A DNA stretch of 64,000 bases from Lunularia cruciata (GCA_948567375.1 OX419757.1:61380001-61444000); one strand, 5' to 3'. Counted from the first letter of the stretch, positions 9,981 through 21,605 are shown. Notes: generated from the sequence alone by a model not told the origin. Numbers and translations: made by a program.

Positions 9981-12112
9981 TTGAAGTTTGCAGACCAAAC
10001 CAGGAGACGGCCATTAGGCATGCTGTCAAACATTACCACGATCATTGGAGGGGTACCCTTCAAGTTGAATTACATTGTGTTGCGGCCAGTGACAAAAACT
10101 GGTTACCCTCTGTTGATCGGCAGACCCTGGTTGTACAATGCCCAAGTTGTAGTGGAGTGGCATCAGCAGAAGTTAAGATTCAAGGACATTTCGTCCGAAG
10201 ATCAGAAGCTGGTGATTGTGAGTTGGACGAAGGTTCCCCATCTCGGGGAAACAAGTTCGTCGGAAGAGGAGGACAAATCCGAAGACTTATCGTCTTCGTC
10301 CTCAAACGAATCCGAAGATGAAGTCCAAGTTAATTACTTGGAATGTTACGAGGTAGATGTTGAAGACGAAGATCCATATGACCTCGCCTCGGGTGAACCT
10401 GACTTGGAGGAAGGGAGTTTGATGGCCGCTCGTCTCGGATTAAGCCGAGTAAGCCACTTTGAAGGAGTCATCAACCCCGATGACTGTCAAGATGTGTTAC
10501 TAACTGAAGGAAAAATTTGAAAAATCTCAAAGACAGTTACTTCGGAGGAGTTGGCAGGATACACTACCCTGTTTATAGAGTTCCAAGATGTATTCGCCTG
10601 GTCAATTGATCAAATGCTGGGTATTCCACGAGAATTTGGAGAACATTGGATTGATTTGGTTGAAGGTGCAGTTCCGGTTCGGTAGCGACAATACCGCCTA
10701 AACCCGAAGTACTCGCTTTTGGTGAAAGATGAAATCGACAAGTACTTAGGGGCCGGAATCATCTTCCCTGTCTTAAGCAGTGAATGGGTCTTCCCCATTG
10801 TCATTGTCCCAAAGAAGAAAATAGGGAAGATCATCATCCCTTGCCTTTTACCGATACAATTTTAGATCAGGTAGCTAGGCATCCTTGTTATAGTTTTCTT
10901 GATGGATTTTCAAGGTACAATCAAGTATCCATTCGAGAAGAAGACAAGGATAAAACTACATTCACGACCGATTGGGGCACTTTTGCTTACAACCAAATGC
11001 CCTTTGGGTTGTGGAATGCTCCCGCTACTTTCCAGCGGATGATGAATTCAATCTTCAAGGATTTCCTGCGCAAATTTGTGGAAGTTTTTATTGATGACTT
11101 TTGTGTGTTTGGGCAAAGAGATGTACATTTAGATTACCTTCGCCAAACATTTGAAAGGTGTCGTTTTGCCGGCTTGTCATTACACCCGGAGAAATGCTTC
11201 TTCGCAATGAAGGAGGGAATTCTTTTGGGGCATCGGGTGTCAAGCCGAGGTATTGAAGTTGATGTTGAGAAGGTTAAGATAATTGCAGCTTTGGAATCCC
11301 CGAAGAACATCCGGGAGCTGAGAGCCTTCTTGGGACATGTAAGATATTACAAACGCTTTGTGTCAAACTATGCAGTGCTTGCTGCACCACTTACAAAGCT
11401 TCTGAAGAAATCCGAAGACTATCTGGGGGAAGCAAATCAAGAAGAAGCTTTCCAGGTGTTGAAGAAGAAACTGGTTGAAGCACTAGTTATGAGGGCCCCG
11501 AATTGGGACGTCCCTTTTCATGTGTATGTGGACACTTTGTCCATGGCCATCGGGGTTGTCTTACGTCAGAAGGACGAGAAGAAGAAGGACTACCCGGTGT
11601 ATTATGCCAGCCGACAACTTTCAGTTTCTGAAAAGAACTATTTGACGACTGAAAGAGAAGCACTCGGAATGGTGTATGCCTGCAAGAAATTTCGTCATTA
11701 TTTGTTGGGGTATGAGTTTGTCTTCTATGTTGACCATTATGCATTGCAACATTTGGTCAAGAAGGCAGATTTATCGGGACAAATTGCAAGATGGATCTTG
11801 TTATTACAAGAGTTCACGTATACTGTACAAGTAAGGAAGGGAGCTTTGCATTCGAATGGGGACTTCATGTCCAAGTTAGAAACTCAAGACCAGGAGTGGG
11901 AAATTGACGATCGTTTCCCTGACAAAGAGTTGTATCACTTATCAGCAATGCAAAGTACGAGGTATGCAGCTGAATATAATTATCTGAATACTCTCCATTG
12001 TCATGAGGGGATGGACTCGGAACAGCGGGCAGTCTTTCTCAGAAAAATAGGGCTGTACCAGCTTAAACACAACATTTTATTTAAGATGGGTGAAGATGAA
12101 GTACTTTGGTGA
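9981..12112 (+). pseudogene. pol: Protease end, RT and RNase H of G1
   Basis: Broken reading frames in order: the retropepsin C-terminal motif PLLIGRPWL (9981-10520) followed by an acidic Ser/Glu/Asp stretch; an RT N-terminal part (10521-10783) with stops and a shift; then a 442-codon frame (10784-12112) with SFLDGFSRYNQ, MPFGLWNAPATFQRMM, the RT active site FIDD (in VEVFIDDFCVFG), GILLGHRVSSRGIEVD and an RNase H domain (YASRQLSVSEKNYLTTEREAL). FIDDFCVFG is typical of the Tat/Athila side of plant Ty3 elements. It cannot encode a full enzyme as it stands. Confidence 0.88.
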
Positions 12113-12115
12113 TGC

Positions 12116-13209
12116 TTGGAGTCATACAAAGTAGGAGGAGTAATTGAATCTTTACACTCCAAGGCATCGGGAGGACACTATGCTCTGAAGAATACTGTAA
12201 AGAAAATTCTTTTGGCAGGGTATTGGTGGCCTACAATGTACAAAGATGTACATGCTCATATCCGAAGCTGTGATGCTTGTCAGAGAATGGGGAAGCCGAT
12301 GGCTACTTCTCAATAGCCTTTGAGACCAATTTTGCCTTTGGCCCCATTTGAGAAATGGGGGATTGATTTTGTGGGTCCCATTCAACCAGTGACCCGAGTC
12401 ACAAGAAAGCGCTACATTTTGGTTTGCACTGACTATGCTACCAAGATGGTCGAAGTGGAAGCAACTTGCAGAGATGATGCTGAAACTGTGGCGGAATTTT
12501 TCTTTCGAAACATCATCTCCCGATAGGGGTGTCCTTTGGAATTGGTCAGTGACCAAGGAACACATTTTTTGAACTTTGTAATGGAGGCATTAACCAAGTA
12601 CTTTCAAATTAAACATTGGAAGACGACTCCTTATAACCCAAAAGCAAATGGCTTAACGAAAAAGCGAATTGGTTACTTTGTAAAATTTTGAATAAGGTGA
12701 CTGTCAATTATGCCTATGACTGGGATACAAAATTACCAGCCGCATTGTGAGCATATCAAATGACAGAGAAGATTACAACCAAACAAACTCCATACTTCTT
12801 GACATATGGCTTGCATCCCATATTGCCAGTTGAATTTGAAGTTCCGACATATCGGGTTCTGTGCAAAGAACAAATGTCAGAAGAAGAAAGTCAGGATCTT
12901 CAGATTCATCAACTGATGTGGTTAGAAGAGAAAAGAGACGATGCAATGCAAACCACAAAAGAAGTACAAGCATAGAGGAAAGTCAGGCACGATAAGAGAA
13001 TCAAGCCTGTGACTGTACGAGAAGGGGATTTGGTTTTGTTATATAACAATCGCCGAATATTTTTTCCAGGCAAGTTGCATTTGAGATGGATGGGTCCCTA
13101 TCCAGTTCTTCATCTTTACAAAAATGGATCCATGCAACTCGTCGACTTGGAAGGTAATCCTTTTGCCACTCGAGTAAACGGGTGGAGAGTTTGGAGATAT
13201 TGGACATAG
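12116..13209 (+). pseudogene. Integrase remnant of G1
   Basis: Pieces in order: the zinc-finger part (GGHYALKNTVKKILLAGYWWP, then CDACQRMGKP), the core start EKWGIDFVGPI with the first catalytic D (12320-12526), LVSDQGTHF with the second D near 12550, a frame-disrupted segment at the glutamate motif, and the C-terminal part ending VNGWRVWRYWT at 13209. At least three stops or shifts are present. There is no chromodomain, consistent with the Tat/Athila side. Confidence 0.82.
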
Positions 13210-13264
13210 ACTCGGAAGTTTCTAAAGCACACGAGGTCTATGTTCGCGAGGATGCTCACATTTG

Positions 13265-13278
13265 AGGAAGGAGGTATG
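13265..13278 (+). other. Polypurine tract of G1
   Basis: GAGGAAGGAGGTA immediately precedes TGTGATGCCC at 13279. This join is the key evidence that the 3.7-kb unit starting there is an LTR. Confidence 0.65.
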
Positions 13279-13663
13279 TGATGCCCACATTTTTTGTTTT
13301 TTTTTGGTATAAAGGAGAAGAAGTGTATAGAGAAGTCGGATTGTGCTTGTATGGCCAAAGAAGGCGAAGAAAAGAGTCTTTGGGATGAAACCCAAAGTAA
13401 AATGACTTCGGGTTATAAGGCGAAGTACTCAAAAATGCCCTGTCAGCATACAATACAAAGTAAATTGTCTTTGGATTGGCGGGAGCTCAACCCAAGGCGA
13501 AGACAGTCTAACAACCTTTTGTCGGGGCGAGAAATTCAAGAAGGGGCCGTTTCAAAACTGGCGGCTCATACGCGCAAAGGTTGATTGACAGTGACAGGTG
13601 CATGCCGGAGGTGTGATTTCCTGGTAGAAACTCGAAGTGACAAAGAACAAAGAAGTGCAACTC

Positions 13664-13671
13664 TATAAAAA
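13664..13671 (+). promoter_or_regulatory. TATA box inside giant LTR
   Basis: TATAAAAA in CAACTCTATAAAAATC, 27 bp before the ATG of the LTR frame. The same context is kept in the other well preserved G LTRs. Confidence 0.65.
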
Positions 13672-13690
13672 TCAAAATTGCAACAACAAA

Positions 13691-16267
13691 ATGTTGAGCA
13701 ATTTTCCTTCGCCGTTGAGGAGTCGTCTTGCAGGTGATTGGGGAAAGGGAAATAAAGTTGGACTCGTGTTAGTGTGCAAGGGAGAAGTCGCGAGAGTGAA
13801 ATCGAGAGAAAGTGAGAAAGTAGAAGAGATGGGAGGAGGGAAGAAGAACTCCGAATTCACAGTGAGAAATCATGCGATTCAAAGATTAGATGTGATAGCA
13901 AGGATCAAAGTCTTGAGCCGACTTCGGATCACCTTTTTGGCATGGAACTGGAACGTAAGTTTTCCAAGATTCATGACAGAAATCATCAAGGGTAAGTGTC
14001 TCGATGGACTCGAGGAAGAAGGGAAGAGAGGAAATCCGGCTCGCTGGATAGAGTTGGATTGGAGACTTGTACTTGGGAAGGAGGCAGGCTCGGAGCAGGG
14101 AGCCACGTTCTTGGGGAAAGGAGAGATAGCCCAAGAAACTCAGGAGGTGAGAGATGCCTTCTCGTTGAAGAGAACAAAGAATGGGTACAAGGTTGAGAGT
14201 TACAAGGATCTAGTGAAGAGAGGGATTGTGAGTGCTCTCATGGCAATTTTGAAGCCGGAGAGAACAACTTATGTGATGAAACACCAAGCGGTGTTCTTCC
14301 ATAAGTTGTTTGAAGGAGAGCCTATAAATTGGGCAAGGTGTTTCCACGGGAGAACGAGACAGATGGTGTGGAATCTGTGGGATAAGTCACCTCCACATTA
14401 CATTGTGCCGTTTGCAGCACACTTCTACCTCGGGCTCAATTTGCTGAACTTGGCGGAGCAAAATTGGATGGTGTTGCACTTCCATCCTGATGTGTGGAAG
14501 GAGGTTGATGTCGAGGAGCAGCAATATATTCTCCAAATCCGGAGCACGGACGACAACTATGCAAAGACAGGGAAAAATGTGGAAGTCATAGTGAGTACCC
14601 CGACAAAGAAGAGGACTCGGCAAGCAAAAGCTGAAGAAAGCAAGAAACCTCGGAAGATGCAAAGAAGTAACCCGAGGCAAGGAATGGTGGTAATTGAGTC
14701 AGAAGATGAAGACTAAGAAGGCGAGGCCGAGCTCAAAACGGAGGACTCGGAACATGAGGAGGAACCTGAGCTGACACTGTAGAGCGGAGATATGAGCAGT
14801 GATAGTGAAGATGGTGGACAGATGACCTCAGCGCCAGCGGCTAACGAAGAATACAAAGAAGAAGTGCAAGCCGAGGTAGAAGCCGAAGACAACTCGCCGT
14901 TGGAAGATGAAGTATCGGTGCCAGAGGACAAGAAGATTGCAGTACAGCAAGGAGTTTGCTTGCGACATAAGGTGAAGTGTGAGGCGGGGCTGAGTAGAGT
15001 GAAGGTAGAGGTAGAAGAAAGCTTGGGCAATGAGGGATCAATTCCAATACGAAGACTCCAAAGAAAAAGGCGAGTATCAGGAGAACACAAGGAGAAAAGA
15101 GAGACCACTCCACGGGAAGAAGAAGTTGCTAGTGATGGAGTGGAGTACCTACAAGAGGTAGTGTGCCCGTTGTTGGTGAAGTTGGAGCACAAGAAGAAGG
15201 AGATGCAATTGACTTGTCCGGAGGTAAAGACTGTATTGCAGGTGGTAGCAAGATTAGAAGAAGAGAACTCAGAGTTGAAGAGGAGTGTAACCCGAGGTGA
15301 GGAAGAGAGAGAAGTACTACGAGCGGAGGCAGTAGTGAAGACTCAGGTAATTGAAGACCTGAAGAGAGAAGTGAGCTATTGAGAAGATCTTGCAAGGAAG
15401 AGTGATATAGCAAGAGAGAGACAGGTAGCTGAATATGAAATCTTGAAGCAGTAGTTTGCTGATTCAAGAGTAGAGCTTATCCATGCTATGGCGAGGGTAG
15501 CAGCAAAGGATCAAGAGCTTGATAGAGTGATGGAGAGTATGGAGGAGAAGAAGCAACTTTGGCAACAAGAGTTGGCTGCGCGGTATATAGAAGAAGAAAG
15601 ATTACAAGAGTTACTTTGTAATCAGGAAGAGAAAGTTGTACAGAAGGAGAAGGAGAAGGAGACGGTGAAAGCCGAGTTCAAGGCAGAGTTGGCGATGTAC
15701 TGAGAGGAATGGCTTGCAGATCGGGAACGAGAAAGGAAGACAAGGTTGGAGCCATTGAAGGAGATAGTCCTCAGGGTGAACGCAATGTTAAGTACAGAAG
15801 CCAGCGTTCGAATTGAAGAAGCGCGTCTACACGAGTTGAAGTTGTTGGTGCAAGAGACGAGGCGAAGACAAGCAAAGGATACTAAAATGAATGCCTTGTT
15901 AATCAAATTAAGAACTCGTGTAGACAGAAAGGTTTTGGAGGTAGAGGATAACATTTCAATTAGATTAGACTTAGTGAAAGTAGAGCTAGAAAAACTTCGG
16001 AAAGATGTTAGAGCAAAACCCAAAGTAGATAACATAGGAGTCCAAATGTCTTCGGAGTTGCCCTCAGAGACATTAGAGAAGAGTGGGTCGGGAGATAAGG
16101 AGTTAGATAGATTACCCACTAGTGAAATTTCAGATCAGGAAGGAGAATTGTTAGATCTAGTAGAGGAAGTAGGAATTATGAAACCCAAGGACAAAATATA
16201 AGGAAGTAAACTTACATCGGGTTTGGGTTTGAAAGCCAAAGAAGAAGTAGACATTGGATCAGATTAG
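13691..16267 (+). pseudogene. LTR-encoded protein of family G (copy G1)
   Basis: Starts at ATG 13691 and stays in one frame for about 858 codons to TAG 16265-16267, broken only by point stops (14714-14716, about 14780, 15380-15382, 15452-15454, 15701-15703, 16199-16201). The N-terminal ~250 residues look globular and are the best conserved part (KHQAVFFHKLFEGEPINWA, then HYIVPFAAHFYLGLNLLN). A basic patch (KKRTRQ, KKPRKMQRSNPR) resembles a nuclear localisation signal; an acidic Glu/Asp/Ser-rich linker follows with the motif CEAG, then a long Glu/Lys/Arg-rich coiled coil. I do not recognise its function. The N-terminal domain recalls proteins labelled putative plant transposon protein, which a profile search could test. 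Confidence 0.72.
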
Positions 16268-17034
16268 TAACAGATTTGAGATTTGAAGGGGCAGATATGA
16301 AGAGGTGCATTATCATTTTGGATCTGCAGGTTAGAACAGTTGTGGTAGAACGGTATAGTGGTTAGAATTGTTGATTGCTTCACTACTTAAGAGTGGCATT
16401 CGCAGTCACATGTTGTTCAGTGCTCATAATTTCTGAGAATAGATAAAGCAAAGTGCTGTGAAGCAGTGCTCGTTGCTTGAGCTTGATTTCGAGTATCAAC
16501 TTCGTGTCTATGGTTGTGAATGTTTGGAGAAATTTGAAGTGCAAGTGAGTGTGCTTGTTGGATGTTGGATTCCACAGCCTTGATCTTCATTCTGTGTGTT
16601 TGATCTTGAGTGAAGTGCAATTGAAGCAATGCATTGACAGATCTGAGAGGAATTGTAGTGTTGGTAGTATTCTGCCATTGTGAGTGCAGTGCAAAGTTGA
16701 TGTGAAACAATTTTGATCGAGGAAGTTGTGCCTTCAGTGGAGGAGTGGAACACAATTCTGAGGCAAAGTCGTTTTGCAGTGAAGTGCCGTTTTTGGGAGA
16801 GCCTGAATCATCACAATCAAGATTGTTTGGAAAGATTTGATGGAGTTGTGATTATGAAGTGTTAATTTGTGACAAGACTGCGAGTCAGTGCTTGTTACTC
16901 TCTTCTGGGTGTGGTTTCTACCTGAGAGATTAAAGATGCAACCAAGAAGAACTACATGTTACTGTTTGACTTCGTATTTGGACATTTTTGACTCATATCT
17001 CTGCGGGAATGAACTTTACTTACCCAATTACCGC

Positions 17035-17635
17035 AACACCTTGCAGCAACACTCCCATCAATGCTACCTTGCAAGGTAACTATTCTCAGCCAAAGATCCT
17101 TCCATGAAATGTGCTCAGCTCTCCTATTCACTCAATCAATTCTTGACCTATTCTTGACCTATTGCTCCAGTCACTGCCAATCTTCAGCCACAATTTTTTT
17201 GAAAAACCCTATCTCCACACACTCAGCTCCTCAATTTTCCACTTCTCAAAAAACAATCAATACATTCCCCAATCTCTTGTTCCTTTGAACCAGTCCTCTT
17301 CTTCCTTCAGACTTTATTCTCAAAATACTTCCCCTCTTTGCTTTCTTCCGTTGTTGCAAACCACCTCACCTTTTGGAAACTTCTATTAGCAGTTTAGTGC
17401 ACAACTATCTTTGAATCTCCGTTTTCAAAGTCCTGTGCCAGCATTTGCTCAGTCATTCATGTCACATGTCAAATTTTCCCTTGAGAGTTCTCCCTCTTGT
17501 GTTTCTCCCCAAAAACCCTCAATGTTCCCTTGTAAACACTGTTAAATCCCTTGTCACTTCTCAAAACTCCACACTTAGCCTTACTGGTCTTCTTGAAACT
17601 CCTGCTGAAAAACTTCACCAACATTGCCTTCTGTC
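17035..17635 (-). other. Non-coding block between G1 and minisatellite
   Basis: Pyrimidine-rich on the plus strand, with short frames lacking domains. By strand bias it belongs to the same unit as the minisatellite that follows (P2). Confidence 0.4.
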
Positions 17636-19745
17636 CTCTCTAGACATCTCCCAAAAAAACCCTTTTCTTCAGTTCATGCATAGGCCAGCTTCTCAACTCA
17701 AAATTTCTTCTTTCTTGTCACTCCTTTGTCCTCCCTAGACATCTCCCAAAAAACCCTTTCCCTTCAGTTCCTGCACAGACCAGCTTCTCAACTCAAAATT
17801 TCTTCATTCCTCTCTGTCCTCTCTAGACATCTCCCCAAAAAACCCTTTTCTTCAGTTCATGCACAGGCCAACTTCTCAACTCAAAATTTCTTCTTCCTAT
17901 CACTCCTTTGTCCTCCCTAGACATCTCCCAAAAACCCTTTCCCTTCAGTTCCTTCATAGGCCAGCTTCTCAACTCAAAATTTCTTCATTCCCCTCTGTCC
18001 TCTCTAGACATCTCTCGGAAAAACCCTTTTCTTCAGTTCCTGCATAGGCCAGCTTCTCAACTCAAAATTTCTTCTTTCTTGTTACTTCTCTTTCCTCCCT
18101 AGACATCTCCCAACAAAACCCTTTTCTTCAGTTCATGCACATGCCAGCTTCTCAACTCAAAATTTCTTCTTTCCTGTCATTCCTTTGTCCTCCCTAGGCA
18201 TCTCCCAAAAAAACCCTTTTCTTCAGTTCTTGCATAGGCCATCTTTTCAACTCAAAATTTCTTCTTTCCTATCACTCCTTTGTCCTCCCCAAACATCTCC
18301 CAAAAAAAACCCTTTTCTTCAGTTCTTGCCTAGGCCAGCTTCTCAACTCAAAATTTCTTCTTTCTTGTCACTCCTCTGTCCTCCCTAGACATCTCCCAAA
18401 AAACCTTTTTCCTTCAATTCCTGCACAAGCCAGCTTCTCAACTCAAAATTTCTTCTTTCTTGTCACTCTGCTGTCCTCCTTAGACATCTCCCAAAAAAAC
18501 CCTTTTCCTTCAATTCCTGCATAGGCCAGCTTCTCAACTCAAAATTTATACTTTCCTCTTTGTCCTCTCTAGATATCTCCCGAGAAAACCCTTTTCTTCA
18601 GTTCTTGCCTACGCTAGCTTCTCAACTCAAAATTTCTTCTTTCTTGTCACTCCTTTATCCTCCCTAGACATCTCCCAAAAAAACCCTTTTCTTCTGTTCC
18701 TGCACAGGCCAGGTTCTCAACTTGAAATTTCTTCTTTCTTGTCACTCCTCTGTCCTCCCTAGACATCTCCCAAAAAAACCCTTTCCTTCAGTTCCTGCAC
18801 AGGCCAGCTTCTCAACTCAAAATTTCTTCTTTCTTGTCACTCCTCTGACCTCCCTAGACATCTCCCAAAAAATCCCTTTTCTTCAGTTCCTGCCTAGGCC
18901 AACTTCTCAACTCAAAATTTCTTCTTTCTTGTCACTCCTCTGTCCTCCCTAGACATCTCCCAAAGAAACCCTTTTCTTCAATTCTTGCCGAGGCCAGCTT
19001 CTCAGCTTGAAATTTCTTCTTTCTTGTCACTCCTCTGTCCTCCCTAGACATCTCCCAAAAAACCCTTTCCCTTCAGTTCCTGCACAGGCCAGCTTCTCAA
19101 CTCAAAATTTCTTCTTTCCTGTCACTCCTATGTCCTCCCTGGACATCTCCCAAAAAACCCTTTTCCTTTAGTTCTTGCACGGGCCAGCTTCTCAACTCAA
19201 AATTTCTTCTTTCCCCTTTGTCCTCTCTAGACATCTCCAAAAAAACCCCTTTTCTTCAGTTCCTGCCTATGCCTGCTTCTCAACTTGAAATTTCTTCTTT
19301 TCTATCACTCCTCGGCCCTCCCTAGACATCTCCCAAAAAACCCTTTTCTTTAGTTCCTGCACAAGCCAGCTTCTCAACTCAAAATTTCTTGTTTCCTGTC
19401 ACTCCTCCGTCCTCCCTAGACATCTCCTGAAAAAACCCTTTTCTTCAATTTTTGCCCAAGCCAGCTTCTCAACTCAAAATTTCTTCTTTCCTGTCACTCC
19501 TCTATCCTCCCTAGACATCTCCCGAACAAACCCTTTTCTTCAGTTCCTGCACAGGCTTGCTTCTCAACTCAAAATTTCTTCTTTCCTATCACTCCTTTGT
19601 CCTCTCTAGACATCTCCTAAAAAAACCCTTTTCTTTAGTTTCTGCCTAGGCTAGCTTCTCAACTCAAAATTTCTTCTTTCCTATCACTCCTCAGTCCTCC
19701 CTAGACATCTCACGAATAAACCCTTTCTTTCTCTTCTCCTTTCTT
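17636..19745 (-). repeat. P2 minisatellite, ~86-96 bp unit, about 22 copies
   Basis: Tandem units each holding CTAGACATCTCCC, then a poly-A run with CCCTTTTCTTCAGTTC, then GCCAGCTTCTCAACTC and AAAATTTCTTC. Successive TAGACATCT starts at 17641, 17736, 17824, 17918, 18004 and 18100 give spacings of 95, 88, 94, 86 and 96, so two length variants alternate at first. The open frames here are repeat artefacts. Confidence 0.92.
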
Positions 19746-20225
19746 TTCTTGTCACCCCAAAACGCCTTTGATATTGTAGCTAACTAAAATACCCTTGAGA
19801 CCCCAATAACATTAAAAAAATCCAACGCTTAAGTGACATGCAGATAAACCCAGAGCTTATGTAACATTAAAGAAAATCCACAACTCAATTTCCTCTCTCC
19901 CTAACACAAGAGAAAATCCTTGAGCTTACATGAACACAAAACAACTACCGGTTTCATCATAACATAAACCCTTGAGTTCACTAACATGAGAAACTCACAC
20001 CAAATGACACCAATACTATGTGTAGACTATTTTCCTGACTTCACCGGATATCACCGTTCAAATCTTGCACTTCATTGTAGAGCTTAGGGTTCTCTACAAG
20101 TAACTTCTAATATCCTCCTAATTCTACTTTGGTAGATTCTTGGATTCTAATACCAATGTCCTCAACAAATCCGGCCATTCATTACAGAATCTCACAACCA
20201 GAAGCCTACTACTTTTTCATGCAAC
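19746..20225 (-). other. AT-rich block after P2 minisatellite
   Basis: No gene seen. On the minus strand it holds repeated short phrases of the type CTCAAGG...TTATGTT, similar in style to the start of element P1 (36350-36460), which supports P1 and P2 being relatives. Confidence 0.35.
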
Positions 20226-21345
20226 TCAAAGATCCTTTATCTCCTTGAGAAAACTTTGCAGGCGGTTCTTGAAGGACTTCTGCTTCTCTTGCAAAATCAT
20301 GGCAGTTGCCTTTGAATTGGTCTCCAAAGTACAATATTTTTTCTCGGACTCCTTGAGCTGAACCTCAATGATCATCACCCTTTGTTTCATTTCTAGCTCC
20401 AACTCTTCTTTTTGCAACTCATACATCTGTGCATGCTCTTCACTCAATTGCTTCAGCGCATTGATATCTATAGTAAACTTATCAGCTTTCAAGAGAAGCT
20501 CATCCCTTCCTAAAGAAAGCTATCTTTGCTCTTGAGCACACTCATTGTTCAATTTCATGAGTGTCTTGATGTCTTCAGTAAGGACATTAATATCTGAGGA
20601 GAGCTTCTATTCATCATGAACAAGCTGTACTTGCTCTTGATTCAACACCTTACTGACCTCATTGGTCAAAGTAGTGACTTTATCCAAAAGTGGCATCTTC
20701 TCTTCAGCAAGTAGTACCCACTCCTGATCTGACCTTGAGAGTGTTGATATCCACTATGAGTAGACTAATTGTTGACAGAAACTCCTTCCTTTTGTTGGCA
20801 AGTTGTACTCTCTCTTGATCCAACAGCTTGAATGTACTAGCTTCTTTAGTCAACATTTCCATTTCTCCCAAAACGTCATCTTGTACATCCTCCAATTTAC
20901 CTTTTCTTCTTTTCCATCTTCTTTGATGAATACCTTTGTGGCTTTGATTTGGTCTGGCCAGTTTGCACCATATTGGCATCCATAAGTAGCAACTCAAGCT
21001 CTGCCTTCCTCTTCTCCTCTTCCTTCTTTTTCTTCTCTGTTATTTGATCTGAAACTTTGAGCCTATTTTTGTGCTCCTTTTTAACTCCTTTCTCTTCTTC
21101 ACTTTGATTGGTGTAGTACCATAATTGCCTTGGAAGAAAGGATCATCAAAAGGGTTCTCCCCATCATGACTAAAAAAGGGATCATCCTTGGTTTGAGCTC
21201 CACCATCACTCATACCCCCATCCTCATCAGAGAAATCAAAGTCATCATCATCCTTGTTTGACTTATTCTCTCATGCCTTCTTCTTTTTGTTCTTCTTGTG
21301 CAAGTAAGCTTTCCATACAATTTCATCACTCTTGGCTTCCATACC
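20226..21345 (-). pseudogene. Decayed coiled-coil protein frame, unknown
   Basis: Minus-strand pieces in several frames: near 21200-21345 a lysine run and an acidic stretch (DDDDFDFSDEDGGMSDGG), at 20704-20997 a basic segment then EVDVQDD-like and LLDQERVQLANKRKEF coiled coil, and at 20226-20492 a charged helix (ELQKEELELEMKQ). Stops and shifts separate them. It could be an accessory gene of a retroelement or a captured host fragment. I do not recognise the family. Confidence 0.35.
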
Positions 21346-21355
21346 ATTTTATCAC

Positions 21356-21605
21356 TCTTACACCTATTTGTGCATGTATGTGCTATTGTGATATTTAGTT
21401 TGGTATAATAAGTACTTGAAAGATATTATTTATAAAGAGATAAAGGATGGTTCTACATTAATCATAATTAGCTAAAGTTAGTAAGTGCTAAGATAGAGAG
21501 GACCTTACTTTAGAGGAAGTGGAAAAGATGAGTACTACTATTTTGGATTCTAGTGTGTTGACTAGGTATTATTCCTAGGTGTTTGGCTTTGAGGAAAGAG
21601 TTGAG
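21356..21605 (+). repeat. 5' LTR of T2, first part
   Basis: Matches the first ~250 bp of the family-T LTR (ATTTGTGCATGT, GATAAAGGATGGTTCTA) and stops at GAAAGAGTTGAG, where G2 is inserted. It resumes at 25381 with AACTCTTGG. Confidence 0.88.

Larger units (their letters stand above)
9925..17034 (+). mobile_element. G1: Tat/Athila-type Ty3/gypsy element with giant 3' LTR
   Basis: Plus-strand remains of protease, RT, RNase H and integrase without a chromodomain are followed after 69 bp by TGTGATGCCC, the start of the giant G LTR. The 5' half is missing: the family-M insertion abuts at 9924. The LTR has lost about its last 25 bp at 17034. This copy ties the giant LTR to a pol gene; the other G copies are LTR only. 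Confidence 0.88.
13279..17034 (+). repeat. Giant 3' LTR of G1 (~3.76 kb, right tip lost)
   Basis: Begins TGTGATGCCCACA after the polypurine tract. The complete family members (21606-25375, 31503-35274, 40735-44519) begin TGTGGTGCCCAC and end near GGGTTGTCACA or CGGTTTGTCA; here the end stops at CCCAATTACCGCAA. It holds a U3-like part (13279-13663), a TATA box, an ~858-codon frame (13691-16267) and an untranslated tail (16268-17034) with no gene that I can see. Confidence 0.88.

Noticed and set aside
17445-18952. Series of 60-97 codon plus-strand frames with repeated peptides
   Set aside because: Direct product of the P2 minisatellite; frames change with each unit-length variant.
17636-19745. 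CRISPR-like array
   Set aside because: Units are contiguous with no unique spacers, and the genome is eukaryotic.
20226-21345. Host coiled-coil gene
   Set aside because: Frames are broken, no introns or promoter can be recognised and the surroundings are all repeats; kept only as an unknown pseudogene.
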